The notes below the pieces were generated by a model. It worked only from the letters and a program-made list of their open reading frames with translations. It was not told where the DNA came from and did no database searches. A stretch of 64,000 nucleotides of DNA from Aeromicrobium marinum DSM 15272 (lineage in GTDB: Bacteria; Actinomycetota; Actinomycetes; Propionibacteriales; Nocardioidaceae), in contig NZ_CM001024.1 of the NCBI RefSeq assembly GCF_000160775.2, positions 3,013,196 to 3,077,195 on the forward strand, read 5' to 3'. The position numbers and the translations under genes are program-made. Below, one piece after another: positions 50,322 to 59,062 of the stretch. Position 1 is the stretch's first letter, and each line of letters opens with the position of its first letter.

Positions 50322-50984
50322 TCAGGTGGTCGTGGCGGCGGTGACGGCCTCCAGCACCGGCACCTGCCCGCCGACCAGCTCCCACTGCTGCCGGACCGCC
50401 CGGCCGTCGTCGATCACGGCGGCGATCACGGCGGCCACGTCGGCGCGGGGGATCTCGCTGCGCTCCACGTCGGCCGCGAGGGTGACGCGGCCGGTGGGCT
50501 CGTCGTCGGTGAGTCCGCCGGGCCGCAGGATCGTCCAGGCGAGGTCGGACTCCCGCAGCGCCACGTCGGCAGCCCGCTTGGCCTCCACGTACGCGCGCCA
50601 CACCTCCGGGGTGTCGTCGGGCACGGGCGCGTCGACACCGATCGCCGACACCTGCACGAACCGGTCGACACCGAGCGCCGACGCCGCGGCGATCGACTTC
50701 AGCGACCCCTCCAGGTCGACCGTGCGCTTGCGCTCGGGGTCGCCGTCGGCCCCTCCGCCGGCGGCGAACACCACGGCGTCGGCGCCCTCGAGGGCCGCGA
50801 CGAACTCGTCGTGCCCGGCGGCCTCGAGGTCCAGCAGGCGGGAGTCGACCCCGAGAGCGCCGAGCTCGTCGGCCTGCTCACGGCGACGCACGAGCGCGAC
50901 GGGACGGTGCCCGGCGGCGAGAAGGAGTGGATGGAGGTGGCGAGCGATCTGCCCTGCGCCCCCGACGACAGCGATGGTGGCCAT
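50322..50984 (-). CDS. NAD(P)-binding, SDR-like (atypical) protein
   Basis: 220 aa. Begins with the Rossmann motif VVGGAGQIARHLHPLLLAAGH; VVFAAGGGADGDP and the AYVEAKRAAD region fit the NmrA/YwnB-type atypical SDRs that bind NAD(P) but often lack the Tyr-Lys catalytic pair. Function unknown. The ATG at 50984 follows TAGGGT by 6 nt, so a leaderless mRNA is likely. Divergent from menC. Confidence 0.85.
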   Translation of the reverse strand: MATIAVVGGAGQIARHLHPLLLAAGHRPVALVRRREQADELGALGVDSRLLDLEAAGHDEFVAALEGADAVVFAAGGGADGDPERKRTVDLEGSLKSIAAASALGVDRFVQVSAIGVDAPVPDDTPEVWRAYVEAKRAADVALRESDLAWTILRPGGLTDDEPTGRVTLAADVERSEIPRADVAAVIAAVIDDGRAVRQQWELVGGQVPVLEAVTAATTT

Positions 50985-50990
50985 GTCGCC

Positions 50991-50996
50991 ACCCTA
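50991..50996 (-). promoter_or_regulatory. Candidate -10 box for leaderless SDR-like mRNA
   Basis: TAGGGT on the minus strand ends 6 nt before the ATG at 50984. Confidence 0.5.
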
Positions 50997-51017
50997 GGAG
51001 GGGGGTGGTGGGACGCA

Positions 51018-51046
51018 ACCTGCTCACGGCCGTGACGCGAGCAGGT
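51018..51046. promoter_or_regulatory. Inverted repeat ACCTGCTC...GAGCAGGT in the menC divergent region
   Basis: 8-nt perfect arms at 51018-51025 and 51039-51046 with a 13-nt gap. It lies between the divergent promoters of the SDR-like gene and menC, where an operator would be expected. No regulator is known. Confidence 0.4.
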
Positions 51047-51077
51047 GATTCGACACGCCGCAGGGTCGCCGGGCCGC

Positions 51078-51083
51078 TAGGCT
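51078..51083 (+). promoter_or_regulatory. Candidate -10 box for leaderless menC mRNA
   Basis: TAGGCT ends 7 nt before the menC GTG at 51091. Confidence 0.5.
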
Positions 51084-51090
51084 CTCGCGC

Positions 51091-52035
51091 GTGCAGCCGC
51101 TCGTGTTCTCGATCCCGATGCGCACGCGGTTCCGCGGCGTGACGCGACGCGACGGCATGGTCTTCGAGGGCCCCTCCGGCTGGGGCGAGTTCAGCCCGTT
51201 CCCCGAGTACGACGACGCCGAGGCCGCGGTGTGGTTCCGGGCGGCCGTCGACGCCGCCACCGGCAGCTGGCCCGCCCCTGTGCGCGACACCGTCCCCGTC
51301 AACTGCACCGTGCCCGCCGTCGACCCCGAGGCGGCTGCGGCGATCGTGCGGGCCAGTGGCTGCAGCACCGCGAAGGTCAAGGTGGCCGAGGCCGGCCAGA
51401 CGCTCGCCGACGACCGGGCCCGAGTCGAGGCGGTGCGGGAGGCGATCGGCCCCGACGGCCACGTGCGCGTCGACGCGAACGGTGGATGGGGTGTCGCCGA
51501 GGCGGTGCTCGCCGTCGCCGTCCTGCACGAGGCGGTGCGGCTGGAGTACGTCGAGCAGCCCTGTGCCCGGGTCGAGGACCTCGCGGCCGTCCGCCGCGAG
51601 ACCGACGTGCCCGTGGCCGCGGACGAGTCGATCCGGCGGGCCGACGACCCGTTCCGGGTGGCCGACCTCGAGGCGGCCGACATCGCCGTGCTCAAGGTGC
51701 ACCCGTTGGGCGGCGTCCGACGGTGCCTGGAGGTGGCGGAGCAGATCGGTCTGCCGGTCGTCGTCTCCAGTGCCCTGGACACCTCCGTCGGGCTGGCCGC
51801 CGGGCTCGCGCTCGCCGCCGCGCTCCCGGAGCTGCCGCATGCCTGCGGACTGGCCACGACGAGCCTGCTCGACGGCGACGTCGTCCGTGACCCGCTCGTG
51901 GCGGTCGACGGCAGCATCAGCGTGCGGCGACCGCAGGTCGACCCCGAGGTCGCGGCGCGGCACCGCGCCGACCCCGCGACGGAGGCCTGGTGGTGGTCCC
52001 GGTTCGAGCGGGTGCGAGAGGTGGTGGAGGCATGA
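51091..52035 (+). CDS. menC: o-Succinylbenzoate synthase
   Basis: 314 aa enolase-superfamily enzyme from a GTG. Second Lys of the KxK pair is in AKVKVAE (Lys95, Lys97); metal ligands Asp128 (VDANGGW), Glu155 (EYVEQP) and Asp178/Glu179 (AADES); opposing Lys202 (VLKVHPLGG). Dehydrates SHCHC to o-succinylbenzoate. Stop overlaps menD (ATGA). Confidence 0.94.
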   Translation: MQPLVFSIPMRTRFRGVTRRDGMVFEGPSGWGEFSPFPEYDDAEAAVWFRAAVDAATGSWPAPVRDTVPVNCTVPAVDPEAAAAIVRASGCSTAKVKVAEAGQTLADDRARVEAVREAIGPDGHVRVDANGGWGVAEAVLAVAVLHEAVRLEYVEQPCARVEDLAAVRRETDVPVAADESIRRADDPFRVADLEAADIAVLKVHPLGGVRRCLEVAEQIGLPVVVSSALDTSVGLAAGLALAAALPELPHACGLATTSLLDGDVVRDPLVAVDGSISVRRPQVDPEVAARHRADPATEAWWWSRFERVREVVEA

Positions 52036-53588
52036 CGTCGACCCGACTGGCCCTCGACGTGCTGGGCCGGCTGCTGGCCCTGGGCGTGACGGACGCGGTG
52101 CTCGCACCGGGCTCGCGCTCCGGCCCGATCGCCCTGGTGCTGCACGAGGCCGAGCGGCGTGGCCAGGTGCGCCTGCACGTGCGCGTCGATGAACGGGAGG
52201 CCGGCTTCCTCGCGCTCGGCATGGCCAAGGTGAGCCGGCGTCCCGTGCCCGTCGTCACGACGTCGGGCACCGCCGTCGCGAACCTGCACCCGGCGATGCT
52301 CGAGGCCCAGCACGCCGGTGTGCGGCTGATCGCCGTCACGGCCGACCGCCCGGGCCGGCTGCGCGGCACGGGTGCCAACCAGACCACCGACCAGCGCCGC
52401 ATCTTCCCGGGCATCGCGTACGCCGAGCACGCGGCCGACCTGAAGGCCGTCGCCGCCCCCCAGCACCTCAACGTCGAGCTCGACGAGCCCCTGATCGACA
52501 CCACGACCGGTCCGGTCCCGTCGTACCCGCCCGTCGCCGCGCCGTCGACCGACCGGCGGGCCGACCGGCTGCGCTCGGGACCTCGCACCGTCGTCGTCGC
52601 CGGTGACGACTCACCGAAGGCTGCCCGCCGGATCGCGCGGGAGGGGCGGTGGCCGTTGATCGCCGAACCCAGCTCCGGCGCGCGGCGCGGGGACCAGGCC
52701 ATGACGGCCGGCCGCATGCTGCTGGCGCACTCGGCGCTCGCCGACCAGATCCAACGGGTCGTGTCGTTCGGCCACCCGACCCTGTCCCGCGAGGTCACCG
52801 CCCTGTTGGCCCGACCCGGCCTCGAGGTCGTGCACGTCGGAGGACCGCGGACCTTCCCGACCGTGCCCGGACCGTCAGTGCGGTTCGTGCGCGACGTCAT
52901 GGTCGACGGACCCGGCGACTTCGGCTGGTACGCCGACTGGCACGAGGAGGACCGTCGGGCGATCGACGCGATCGAGGCGACCCTCGGTCCCGACGACCCG
53001 CAGCGGGTCGCGCAGGCCGTGTGGGACGCCGTCCCGCCCGGCGGGCTGCTCGTGGTCGGCTCGTCGAGCCCGATCCGCGACCTCGACCTGGTCGCCGCGC
53101 CCCACCCGGCGTCCCAGCGGCGGATGGTGCTGGCCAACCGCGGGCTCGCCGGCATCGACGGGATGCTCTCGACCGCGATCGGGGCGGCGCTGGCCCGCGA
53201 CTCGACCCGCAACCTCGCCTACATGGGGGACCTGACGTTCCTGCACGGCGCCGGCGGACTGCTGGCCGGCGTCGCGGAACGTCGTCCCGACCTCACGGTC
53301 GTGGTGGCCTCCGACGACGGCGGCAGCATCTTCTCGCTGCTGGAGCAGGGCGCCCCCGAGTACGCCGACGCCTTTGAACGGGTCTACGCCACGCCCACCG
53401 GCAGCAGCATCGCCGACCTGTGCGCGGCCCACGGTGTCGCCCACCACCGGGTCGCCGTGGAGGGTCTGGCGCCGGTGCTGGCGCAGGCTCCCACCGGGAT
53501 CGAGGTGGTCGAGGTGCCCCTCGACCGGTTCGGACGACGCGATCTCGAGCAGCGCCTGTCGGGCGCGGTGCGGGATGCGCTCGCCTGA
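52032..53588 (+). CDS. menD: SEPHCHC synthase MenD
   Basis: 518 aa thiamine-diphosphate enzyme. N-terminal APGSRSGPIALVL and VDEREAGFLALGMAK carry the active-site Glu; the ThDP/Mg motif begins YMGDLTFLHG and continues to SDDGGSIFSLLEQ. Condenses isochorismate with 2-oxoglutarate. Isochorismate is supplied by MenF encoded at 57770. Confidence 0.95.
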   Translation: MTSTRLALDVLGRLLALGVTDAVLAPGSRSGPIALVLHEAERRGQVRLHVRVDEREAGFLALGMAKVSRRPVPVVTTSGTAVANLHPAMLEAQHAGVRLIAVTADRPGRLRGTGANQTTDQRRIFPGIAYAEHAADLKAVAAPQHLNVELDEPLIDTTTGPVPSYPPVAAPSTDRRADRLRSGPRTVVVAGDDSPKAARRIAREGRWPLIAEPSSGARRGDQAMTAGRMLLAHSALADQIQRVVSFGHPTLSREVTALLARPGLEVVHVGGPRTFPTVPGPSVRFVRDVMVDGPGDFGWYADWHEEDRRAIDAIEATLGPDDPQRVAQAVWDAVPPGGLLVVGSSSPIRDLDLVAAPHPASQRRMVLANRGLAGIDGMLSTAIGAALARDSTRNLAYMGDLTFLHGAGGLLAGVAERRPDLTVVVASDDGGSIFSLLEQGAPEYADAFERVYATPTGSSIADLCAAHGVAHHRVAVEGLAPVLAQAPTGIEVVEVPLDRFGRRDLEQRLSGAVRDALA

Positions 53589-53598
53589 ACCGTGACAG

Positions 53599-53662
53599 CG
53601 GTTGTGGCACGGTCAGCGGTGTGTCACGATCGGGTCATCGCCTGTGGCGCGGGCCACAACCG
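53599..53662. promoter_or_regulatory. Inverted repeats upstream of the GMC oxidoreductase operon
   Basis: CGGTTGTGGC (53599-53608) pairs with GCCACAACCG (53653-53662), 10-nt perfect arms. The second arm also pairs with TGTGGC at 53643-53648, giving TGTGGC-gcgg-GCCACA. This three-half-site layout is what an operator for a dimeric repressor looks like. Confidence 0.5.
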
Positions 53663-53719
53663 TCCGCGGGCGTCCGCTGCTCGTGAGCCGTGGCGGCCAC
53701 ACCCCACCGAGAGGGTCGT

Positions 53720-55303
53720 ATGACCACCGAGAACTTCGACTACGTCGTCATCGGATCCGGCAGTGCGGGCGGCGTCGTGGCAGCCCGCCTGAGCGAGGAC
53801 CCGTCGGTCCGGGTGCTGCTGCTCGAGGCCGGCCCGATGGACGACGACGACATGATCCACCTGCCGGCGGCGTTCTCGACGCTGTTCCGCACCAAGTGGG
53901 ACTGGTCGTACCAGACGACCCCGCAGAAGCTGCTCGGCGGACGCCGCGCCGACTGGCCCCGCATGAAGGGCCTCGGCGGCTGTTCGTCGATGAACGCGAT
54001 GATCTACATCCGCGCCAACCGGGCCGACTACGACGAGTGGCGCGACGCCTACGGGGCCGAGGGTTGGGGCTACGACGACGTCCTGCCGTACTTCAAGAAG
54101 TCCGAGGGCAACCAGCGCCTGCGGGACGAGTTCCACGGCACCGACGGCCCCCTGCACGTCGAGGACCGGCGCTCGAACCACGAGATGAGCCACGCCTTCG
54201 TCGAGGCCTGCGTGGCGGCCGGCTTCAAGCCCACCGACGACTTCAACGGCGCCGAGCAGGAGGGCGCCGGCATGTACCAGGTCACCTGCAAGAAGGGTCG
54301 TCGCTGGTCCGTGGCCGATGCGTTCATCCGCCCGGCGATGCAGCGGCCCAACCTGACCGTGCGCACCGAGGCGTTCGTCACGCGCATCGAGATGGACGGC
54401 ACCCGCGCCACGGGTGTCACCTACCGCCGGGGCGGCCGGACCGAGACGGTCCACGCCGGCTCGGAGATCGTGCTCAGCGGCGGCGCCGTCAACAGCCCGC
54501 AGCTGCTGATGCTGTCCGGCATCGGTCCGGGCGCCCACCTGCGCTCGCACGGCATCGACGTGGTCGTCGACTCGCCGGGCGTCGGCCGCAACCTGCAGGA
54601 CCACCCGATCTCGGGCGCACTGTTCGACACCCGCCACACCACCGACCTGGCCGAGCAGCTGTCGGTCGGCAACCTGTTGATGGCGCAGAAGTTCGGGCGC
54701 GGGCCGCTCACCTCCAACGTCGCCGAGGCGGGCGCCTTCTTCACCTCCCGCGACGACCTCGACGTGCCGGACCTGCAGCTGCACATGCTGCCGGCCGGGT
54801 TCTGGGACAACGGGCTGCACGAGCCCACCAAGCGCGGGTTGACGATCGCGTCGACGCTGGTGCGGGTCGAGAGCACGGGCTACCTGCAGCTGCGGTCGGC
54901 CGACCCGACGTGGCACCCCGAGATCGAACCGGCCTACTACGACGACGTGGCCGACCTGGACGCGATGGTCGCCGGCTACGAGCGCATCTACGACGTGGTC
55001 GGCGCCGGTCCGCTGGGCGGCTTCATCGAGCAGCCGTGGCTGCCGGGGTCGTGGCGTCCCACCCGCGACGAGATCCTCGCGGCCGTCGCCCGCATCGGCC
55101 AGACGGTCTACCACCCGGTCGGTACCTGCTCGATGGGTACGGTCGAGGGAAGCGTCGTCGGTCCCGACCTGCGCGTCCATGGGGTCGAAGGCCTCCGCGT
55201 CGCCGACGCCTCCGTCATGCCGCGGGTCCCACGCGGCAACACCAACGCCCCCACCATCATGATCGGCGAGAAGGCAGCCGACCTCATCAAGGAGTCCCGA
55301 TGA
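53720..55303 (+). CDS. GMC-family oxidoreductase (choline-dehydrogenase-like)
   Basis: 527 aa. FAD motif VIGSGSAGGVVAARL at the N-terminus, GMC signature 1 MKGLGGCSSMNAMIYIR and signature 2 GAVNSPQLLMLSGIGP. The catalytic His465 is in VYHPVGTCSMG, with Asn507/Asn509 in PRGNTNAPT as the second active-site residue. It oxidises an alcohol to an aldehyde; the coupled aldehyde dehydrogenase (ATGA overlap) would take it to the acid, as in choline to betaine. The real substrate is not proven, since betA-like enzymes act on many alcohols. The ATG at 53720 is preferred to a start 10 codons upstream. Confidence 0.88.
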   Translation: MTTENFDYVVIGSGSAGGVVAARLSEDPSVRVLLLEAGPMDDDDMIHLPAAFSTLFRTKWDWSYQTTPQKLLGGRRADWPRMKGLGGCSSMNAMIYIRANRADYDEWRDAYGAEGWGYDDVLPYFKKSEGNQRLRDEFHGTDGPLHVEDRRSNHEMSHAFVEACVAAGFKPTDDFNGAEQEGAGMYQVTCKKGRRWSVADAFIRPAMQRPNLTVRTEAFVTRIEMDGTRATGVTYRRGGRTETVHAGSEIVLSGGAVNSPQLLMLSGIGPGAHLRSHGIDVVVDSPGVGRNLQDHPISGALFDTRHTTDLAEQLSVGNLLMAQKFGRGPLTSNVAEAGAFFTSRDDLDVPDLQLHMLPAGFWDNGLHEPTKRGLTIASTLVRVESTGYLQLRSADPTWHPEIEPAYYDDVADLDAMVAGYERIYDVVGAGPLGGFIEQPWLPGSWRPTRDEILAAVARIGQTVYHPVGTCSMGTVEGSVVGPDLRVHGVEGLRVADASVMPRVPRGNTNAPTIMIGEKAADLIKESR

Positions 55304-56820
55304 CCGCCACCCACGAACCCGCCTCCTCCGCCTCGGCGGTGCACGACGGCCCGACGTTCGACTCGCTCAACCCCGCCAACGGCGACGTCGTCGGCACCCA
55401 CCCGATCCACTCCGCCGAGGACGTCGACGCCGCGGTCGAGCGCGCGCGTCTGGCGGCCATCTGGTGGCGCGACCTGGGCTTCAGCGGTCGGGCCGAGTAC
55501 CTGCTCACCTGGCGCAGCGTGATCACCCGACGCATGGCGCAGCTCGCCCACGTCTCGCACCTGGAGACCGGCAAGCCGCACGGCGACGCGCAGCTGGAGA
55601 TCGCGCTGGCGATCGACCACATCCACTGGGCGGCGAAGAACGCCAAGAAGGTGCTGGGTCGTTCGAAGGTGTCGTCGGGTCTGCTGATGGCCAACCAGGT
55701 GTCGATGGTGGAGTACCAGCCGCTCGGCGTGGTCGGCGTCATCGGCCCCTGGAACTACCCGGTCTTCACGCCGCTCGGCTCGGTGGCCTACGCCCTCGCC
55801 GCCGGCAACGCGGTCGTCTTCAAGCCCAGCGAGTTCACCCCGGGTGTCGGCCGCTGGCTGGCCGACACGTTCACCGAGGTCGTCGAGGGCCGCCCGGTCC
55901 TGCAGGCCGTCACCGGCTTCGGCGAGACCGGTGCCGCGCTGTGTCACGCCGGTGTCGACAAGCTGGCGTTCACCGGCTCGGGCGCCACCGGCAAGAAGGT
56001 CATGGCCGCCTGCGCCGAGCACCTCACCCCGGTGGTCATCGAGGCCGGCGGCAAGGACGTGCTGATCGTCGACGAGGACGCCGACCTCGCCGCGGCCGCC
56101 GACGGTGCGCTCTGGTCGGGCATGGCCAACGCCGGGCAGACCTGCATCGGCACCGAGCGGGTCTACGTCCACCGGGCCGTGTTCGAGCCGTTCATGGCCG
56201 AGCTGACCCAGCGTGCCGCTGACCTCTCGGCGGGCACCGACGGCGCCAAGATCGGCCCCATCACGATGCCGTCCCAGATCGACATCATCCGTCGTCACGT
56301 CGCGGACGCGGTCGAGCGGGGCGGTCGCGTCGTCCTCGGCGGCGTCGACGCCGTGGGCGAGCGCTTCGTGCAGCCCACGATCATCACCCACGTCCCCGAG
56401 GACTCCACCGCCGTCACCGAGGAGACCTTCGGCCCGACCCTCGTGGTCAACCCGGTCGACGACATGGACGAGGCGATCCGGCTCACCAACGCGACCGAGT
56501 ACGGTCTCGCCGGCGCGGTGTTCTCCAAGCGCAACGGGGTCAGCATCGCCGAGCGCATCCGCTCGGGCATGACGTCGGTCAACGCCGTCATCGCCTTCGC
56601 CGGCGTGCCGTCGCTGCCGTTCGGCGGGGTCGGCCAGTCCGGCTTCGGCCGCATCCACGGCGCCGACGGCCTCAAGGAGTTCACCTACTCCAAGGCGATC
56701 ACCCGCCAGCGCTTCAAGCCGGTCCTCGCGCTCACGACGTTCGACCGCGACGAGAAGACCGACAAGAACGCCGCGACCCTCATCAACCTGCTCTACGGCG
56801 GCAAGAAGACCATCCGCTGA
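55300..56820 (+). CDS. Aldehyde dehydrogenase
   Basis: 506 aa NAD(P)-dependent aldehyde dehydrogenase. Catalytic Cys282 in NAGQTCIGTERVYV and general base Glu248 in VIEAGGKD; the cofactor loop is FTGSGATGKKV. ETFGPTLVVNPV and LPFGGVGQSGFGR complete the family pattern. Coupled to the GMC oxidoreductase, so it probably oxidises its aldehyde product. Substrate (betaine aldehyde, succinic semialdehyde or other) cannot be chosen from sequence alone. Confidence 0.92.
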   Translation: MTATHEPASSASAVHDGPTFDSLNPANGDVVGTHPIHSAEDVDAAVERARLAAIWWRDLGFSGRAEYLLTWRSVITRRMAQLAHVSHLETGKPHGDAQLEIALAIDHIHWAAKNAKKVLGRSKVSSGLLMANQVSMVEYQPLGVVGVIGPWNYPVFTPLGSVAYALAAGNAVVFKPSEFTPGVGRWLADTFTEVVEGRPVLQAVTGFGETGAALCHAGVDKLAFTGSGATGKKVMAACAEHLTPVVIEAGGKDVLIVDEDADLAAAADGALWSGMANAGQTCIGTERVYVHRAVFEPFMAELTQRAADLSAGTDGAKIGPITMPSQIDIIRRHVADAVERGGRVVLGGVDAVGERFVQPTIITHVPEDSTAVTEETFGPTLVVNPVDDMDEAIRLTNATEYGLAGAVFSKRNGVSIAERIRSGMTSVNAVIAFAGVPSLPFGGVGQSGFGRIHGADGLKEFTYSKAITRQRFKPVLALTTFDRDEKTDKNAATLINLLYGGKKTIR

Positions 56821-56850
56821 CCCCCTCACCGTCCTCCTCCCCGCCCACCT

Positions 56851-56877
56851 CCCCGAGATTCGTGACGAATCGCGGGG
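56851..56877 (+). terminator. Hairpin after the aldehyde dehydrogenase gene
   Basis: CCCCG-a-GATTCG-tga-CGAATC-g-CGGGG forms an 11-bp stem with a 1-nt internal loop, 30 nt after the stop. No long U-tract follows, as is usual in high-GC actinobacteria. Confidence 0.65.
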
Positions 56878-56899
56878 CCGGGCGGGCGAAGGGGCGGGC

Positions 56900-56905
56900 T
56901 AGGGT
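56900..56905 (+). promoter_or_regulatory. Candidate -10 box for leaderless GDSL-hydrolase mRNA
   Basis: TAGGGT ends 6 nt before the GTG at 56912. Confidence 0.5.
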
Positions 56906-56911
56906 GACGCG

Positions 56912-57661
56912 GTGACGTTCGACCGCTACGTGGCCCTGGGGGACTCGTTCACCGAGGGGGTCGGTGACCCCGACCCGACGCGCCCCCACGGCGTGCGCGG
57001 ATGGGCCGACCGGGTCGCCGAGGTGCTGGAGCACCCGGGGTTCGGCTACGCCAACCTGGCGATCCGTGGGCGCAAGCTGCGGCCGATCCTGGCCGAGCAG
57101 ATCGAGCCCGCGCTGGCCCTGAGGCCGGACCTCGTGACGATCCACGCGGGCGCCAACGACGTGCTGAGGCCGCGGGTCGACCTCGACGGGCTGGTGGCCG
57201 ACTACGACGTGGCGATCGGCCGGCTCGTCGCCGGCGGGGCCCACGTGGTGATGTTCACGGCGCCCGATCCCGGCCCGGCGGCGGTCCTGCGCACGCTGCG
57301 GGGCAGGTTCGCGCTCTTCAACGAGCTGGTGCGCGAGGTCGCCGACCGGCGAGGGGCCACCGTGGTCGACCTCTGGCGGATGCGCGACTACCGCGATCCT
57401 CGCCTGTGGGACGTCGACCGGATGCACCTCTCGGCCGCCGGGCACCAGCGGATGGCGATCGCCGTGCTCGACGCGTTGGAGGTCGCGCACGAGCTGCAGC
57501 CCCTGCCGCTCACCGAGCGGGAACCTCTGCCGACGGCTGACCAGGTGCGGGCCCACCTGGTCTGGGCCCGCGAGCATGCGGCCCCGTGGGTGGGTCGCCG
57601 CCTGCGAGGCACCTCGTCCGGCGACGGGCTCTCCCCCCGCTGGCCCACCCTCACCCGCTGA
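56912..57661 (+). CDS. SGNH/GDSL-family hydrolase
   Basis: 249 aa from a GTG. Block I ALGDSFTEGVGD (Ser12), block III HAGANDVL and block V DVDRMHLSAAGH (Asp and His) make a complete SGNH triad. No signal peptide, so intracellular. Serine esterase or lipase; substrate unknown. Ends just before a 34-nt perfect palindrome and the convergent menF gene. Confidence 0.88.
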   Translation: MTFDRYVALGDSFTEGVGDPDPTRPHGVRGWADRVAEVLEHPGFGYANLAIRGRKLRPILAEQIEPALALRPDLVTIHAGANDVLRPRVDLDGLVADYDVAIGRLVAGGAHVVMFTAPDPGPAAVLRTLRGRFALFNELVREVADRRGATVVDLWRMRDYRDPRLWDVDRMHLSAAGHQRMAIAVLDALEVAHELQPLPLTEREPLPTADQVRAHLVWAREHAAPWVGRRLRGTSSGDGLSPRWPTLTR

Positions 57662-57689
57662 CCCCTCTACCTCCCGCCCTGGCGGTGAT

Positions 57690-57758
57690 TTCGCGACCGA
57701 ATGAGGCCTCATTCGGTCGCGAATCCACCGCGGCCCGCTTTCGGTCGCGAATCCACCG
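57690..57758. repeat. 34-nt perfect palindrome plus half copy between convergent genes
   Basis: 57690-57723 is a perfect palindrome with the arm TTCGCGACCGAATGAGG. The half TTCGGTCGCGAATCCACCG at 57712-57730 repeats at 57740-57758. Position suits a two-way terminator; the exact symmetry suits a mobile palindromic repeat. Confidence 0.9.
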
Positions 57759-57769
57759 CCCCGCGGGGG

Positions 57770-59029
57770 TCAGGAGAGGGCGTCGCGGACGGGGACGAAC
57801 TTGGCGTCGGACTCGGCCAGCTCGTCGGCCGGCACCGAGTCCGCCACGATGCCGCAGCCGGCGAAGAGTCGGGCCGTGAGGCCGTCGTCGGTGATCTCGG
57901 CCGACCGCAGCCCGATGCCCCACTCGCCGTCGCCGCCCGCGCCGATCCAGCCGACGGGTCCGGCGTACCGGCCCCGGTCGAGCCGTTCGATCTCGGCGAT
58001 CAGCCGCACGGCGTCCGGGGTGGGGGTGCCGCCCACGGCGGCCGAGGGGTGCAGCGCAGCGGCCAGGGTCAGGGCGCTGGTGTGCGAGCGCACCACGCCG
58101 GTCACGTCGGTGGCCAGGTGCATCACGTTGGGCAGGTGCAGCACGAACGGCGCGTCGGGCACCGACATCGCCGTGCAGTGCGGCGCGAGCGCGTCGGTCA
58201 CCGAGCGCACGGCGTACTCGTGCTCCTCCAGGTCCTTGCTGGACCGGGCGAGCGACCCGGCCAGGGCGGCGTCGTGCGCGTCGTCGCCGGTGCGGCGGAT
58301 CGTGCCGGCCAGCACCCGCGAGGTGACCAGTCCGCGTTCGAGCCGCACCAGCATCTCGGGGGTCGACCCGAAGAACCCGTCGACGTGGAACGTCCAGCAC
58401 GCGGGGTACTCGCGGGCCAGCCGGCGCAACGGCCACCGCACGTCGAGGGGCCGCTCGAACCGCGCCAGCCGCTCGCGGGCGAGCACGACCTTGTCGAGCC
58501 GGTCGGCACCGATGCGCGCGATGGCCTCGGCGACGACCGCCATCCACTGCTCGGCGTCCACCGGACCGTCCTGCAGGTCCGTGCCCTGGGGTGCGTGCGG
58601 CGGTTCGGCCGGTGCCAGCTCGGGGACGGCGGTGATCGTGGGACCGATGACGCTCAGCCAGCAGACCCCGTCGCGGCGTCCGACCACGACGGCCGGCACG
58701 TGCAGGGCGCCGGAACCGTCGGCCGCGAAGTCGAAGCTGCCGAATGCCACCAGGCCCGAACCCGGACGGCCGATCTCGTCGCGGACGACGGCATGCTCGA
58801 CGGTCTGCTCCCACCAGCGGCGGGCCTCGTCGAAGCGCCACCGGCCGGACACCTCCAGCCCGGCGGCCCGGCCCCAGCCCACGATGCCGTCCTGACCGTG
58901 GACCCAGGCCAGCGACTCCGGTCCGGGGGGCAGCAGGTCCAGCAGTGCACCGGGATCGGGGACCTCGACGGTGCGGACGAGCAACAGAGCGTGCGCGGCT
59001 GACGTCTCCGACGCCGCAGGGTTGCTCAT
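57770..59029 (-). CDS. menF: Isochorismate synthase
   Basis: 419 aa chorismate-binding enzyme. The C-terminal catalytic domain shows DKVVLARERLARF, FVDGFFGSTPEMLVR-type substrate loop, AGTIRRTGDDAHD, LAPHCTAMSV and HPSAAVGGTPT, matching MenF/EntC. It supplies isochorismate to MenD. AGGAGG precedes the ATG at 59029. The start is 33 nt from the divergent menG. Confidence 0.92.
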   Translation of the reverse strand: MSNPAASETSAAHALLLVRTVEVPDPGALLDLLPPGPESLAWVHGQDGIVGWGRAAGLEVSGRWRFDEARRWWEQTVEHAVVRDEIGRPGSGLVAFGSFDFAADGSGALHVPAVVVGRRDGVCWLSVIGPTITAVPELAPAEPPHAPQGTDLQDGPVDAEQWMAVVAEAIARIGADRLDKVVLARERLARFERPLDVRWPLRRLAREYPACWTFHVDGFFGSTPEMLVRLERGLVTSRVLAGTIRRTGDDAHDAALAGSLARSSKDLEEHEYAVRSVTDALAPHCTAMSVPDAPFVLHLPNVMHLATDVTGVVRSHTSALTLAAALHPSAAVGGTPTPDAVRLIAEIERLDRGRYAGPVGWIGAGGDGEWGIGLRSAEITDDGLTARLFAGCGIVADSVPADELAESDAKFVPVRDALS

Positions 59030-59062
59030 GCCTCCTGAGACTACCCGTGGGAGAGTGATCCG

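Noticed and set aside
53720-56820. Firm assignment as betA/betB for glycine betaine synthesis
   Set aside because: The enzyme families act on many alcohols and aldehydes, and no betI or choline transporter is adjacent.
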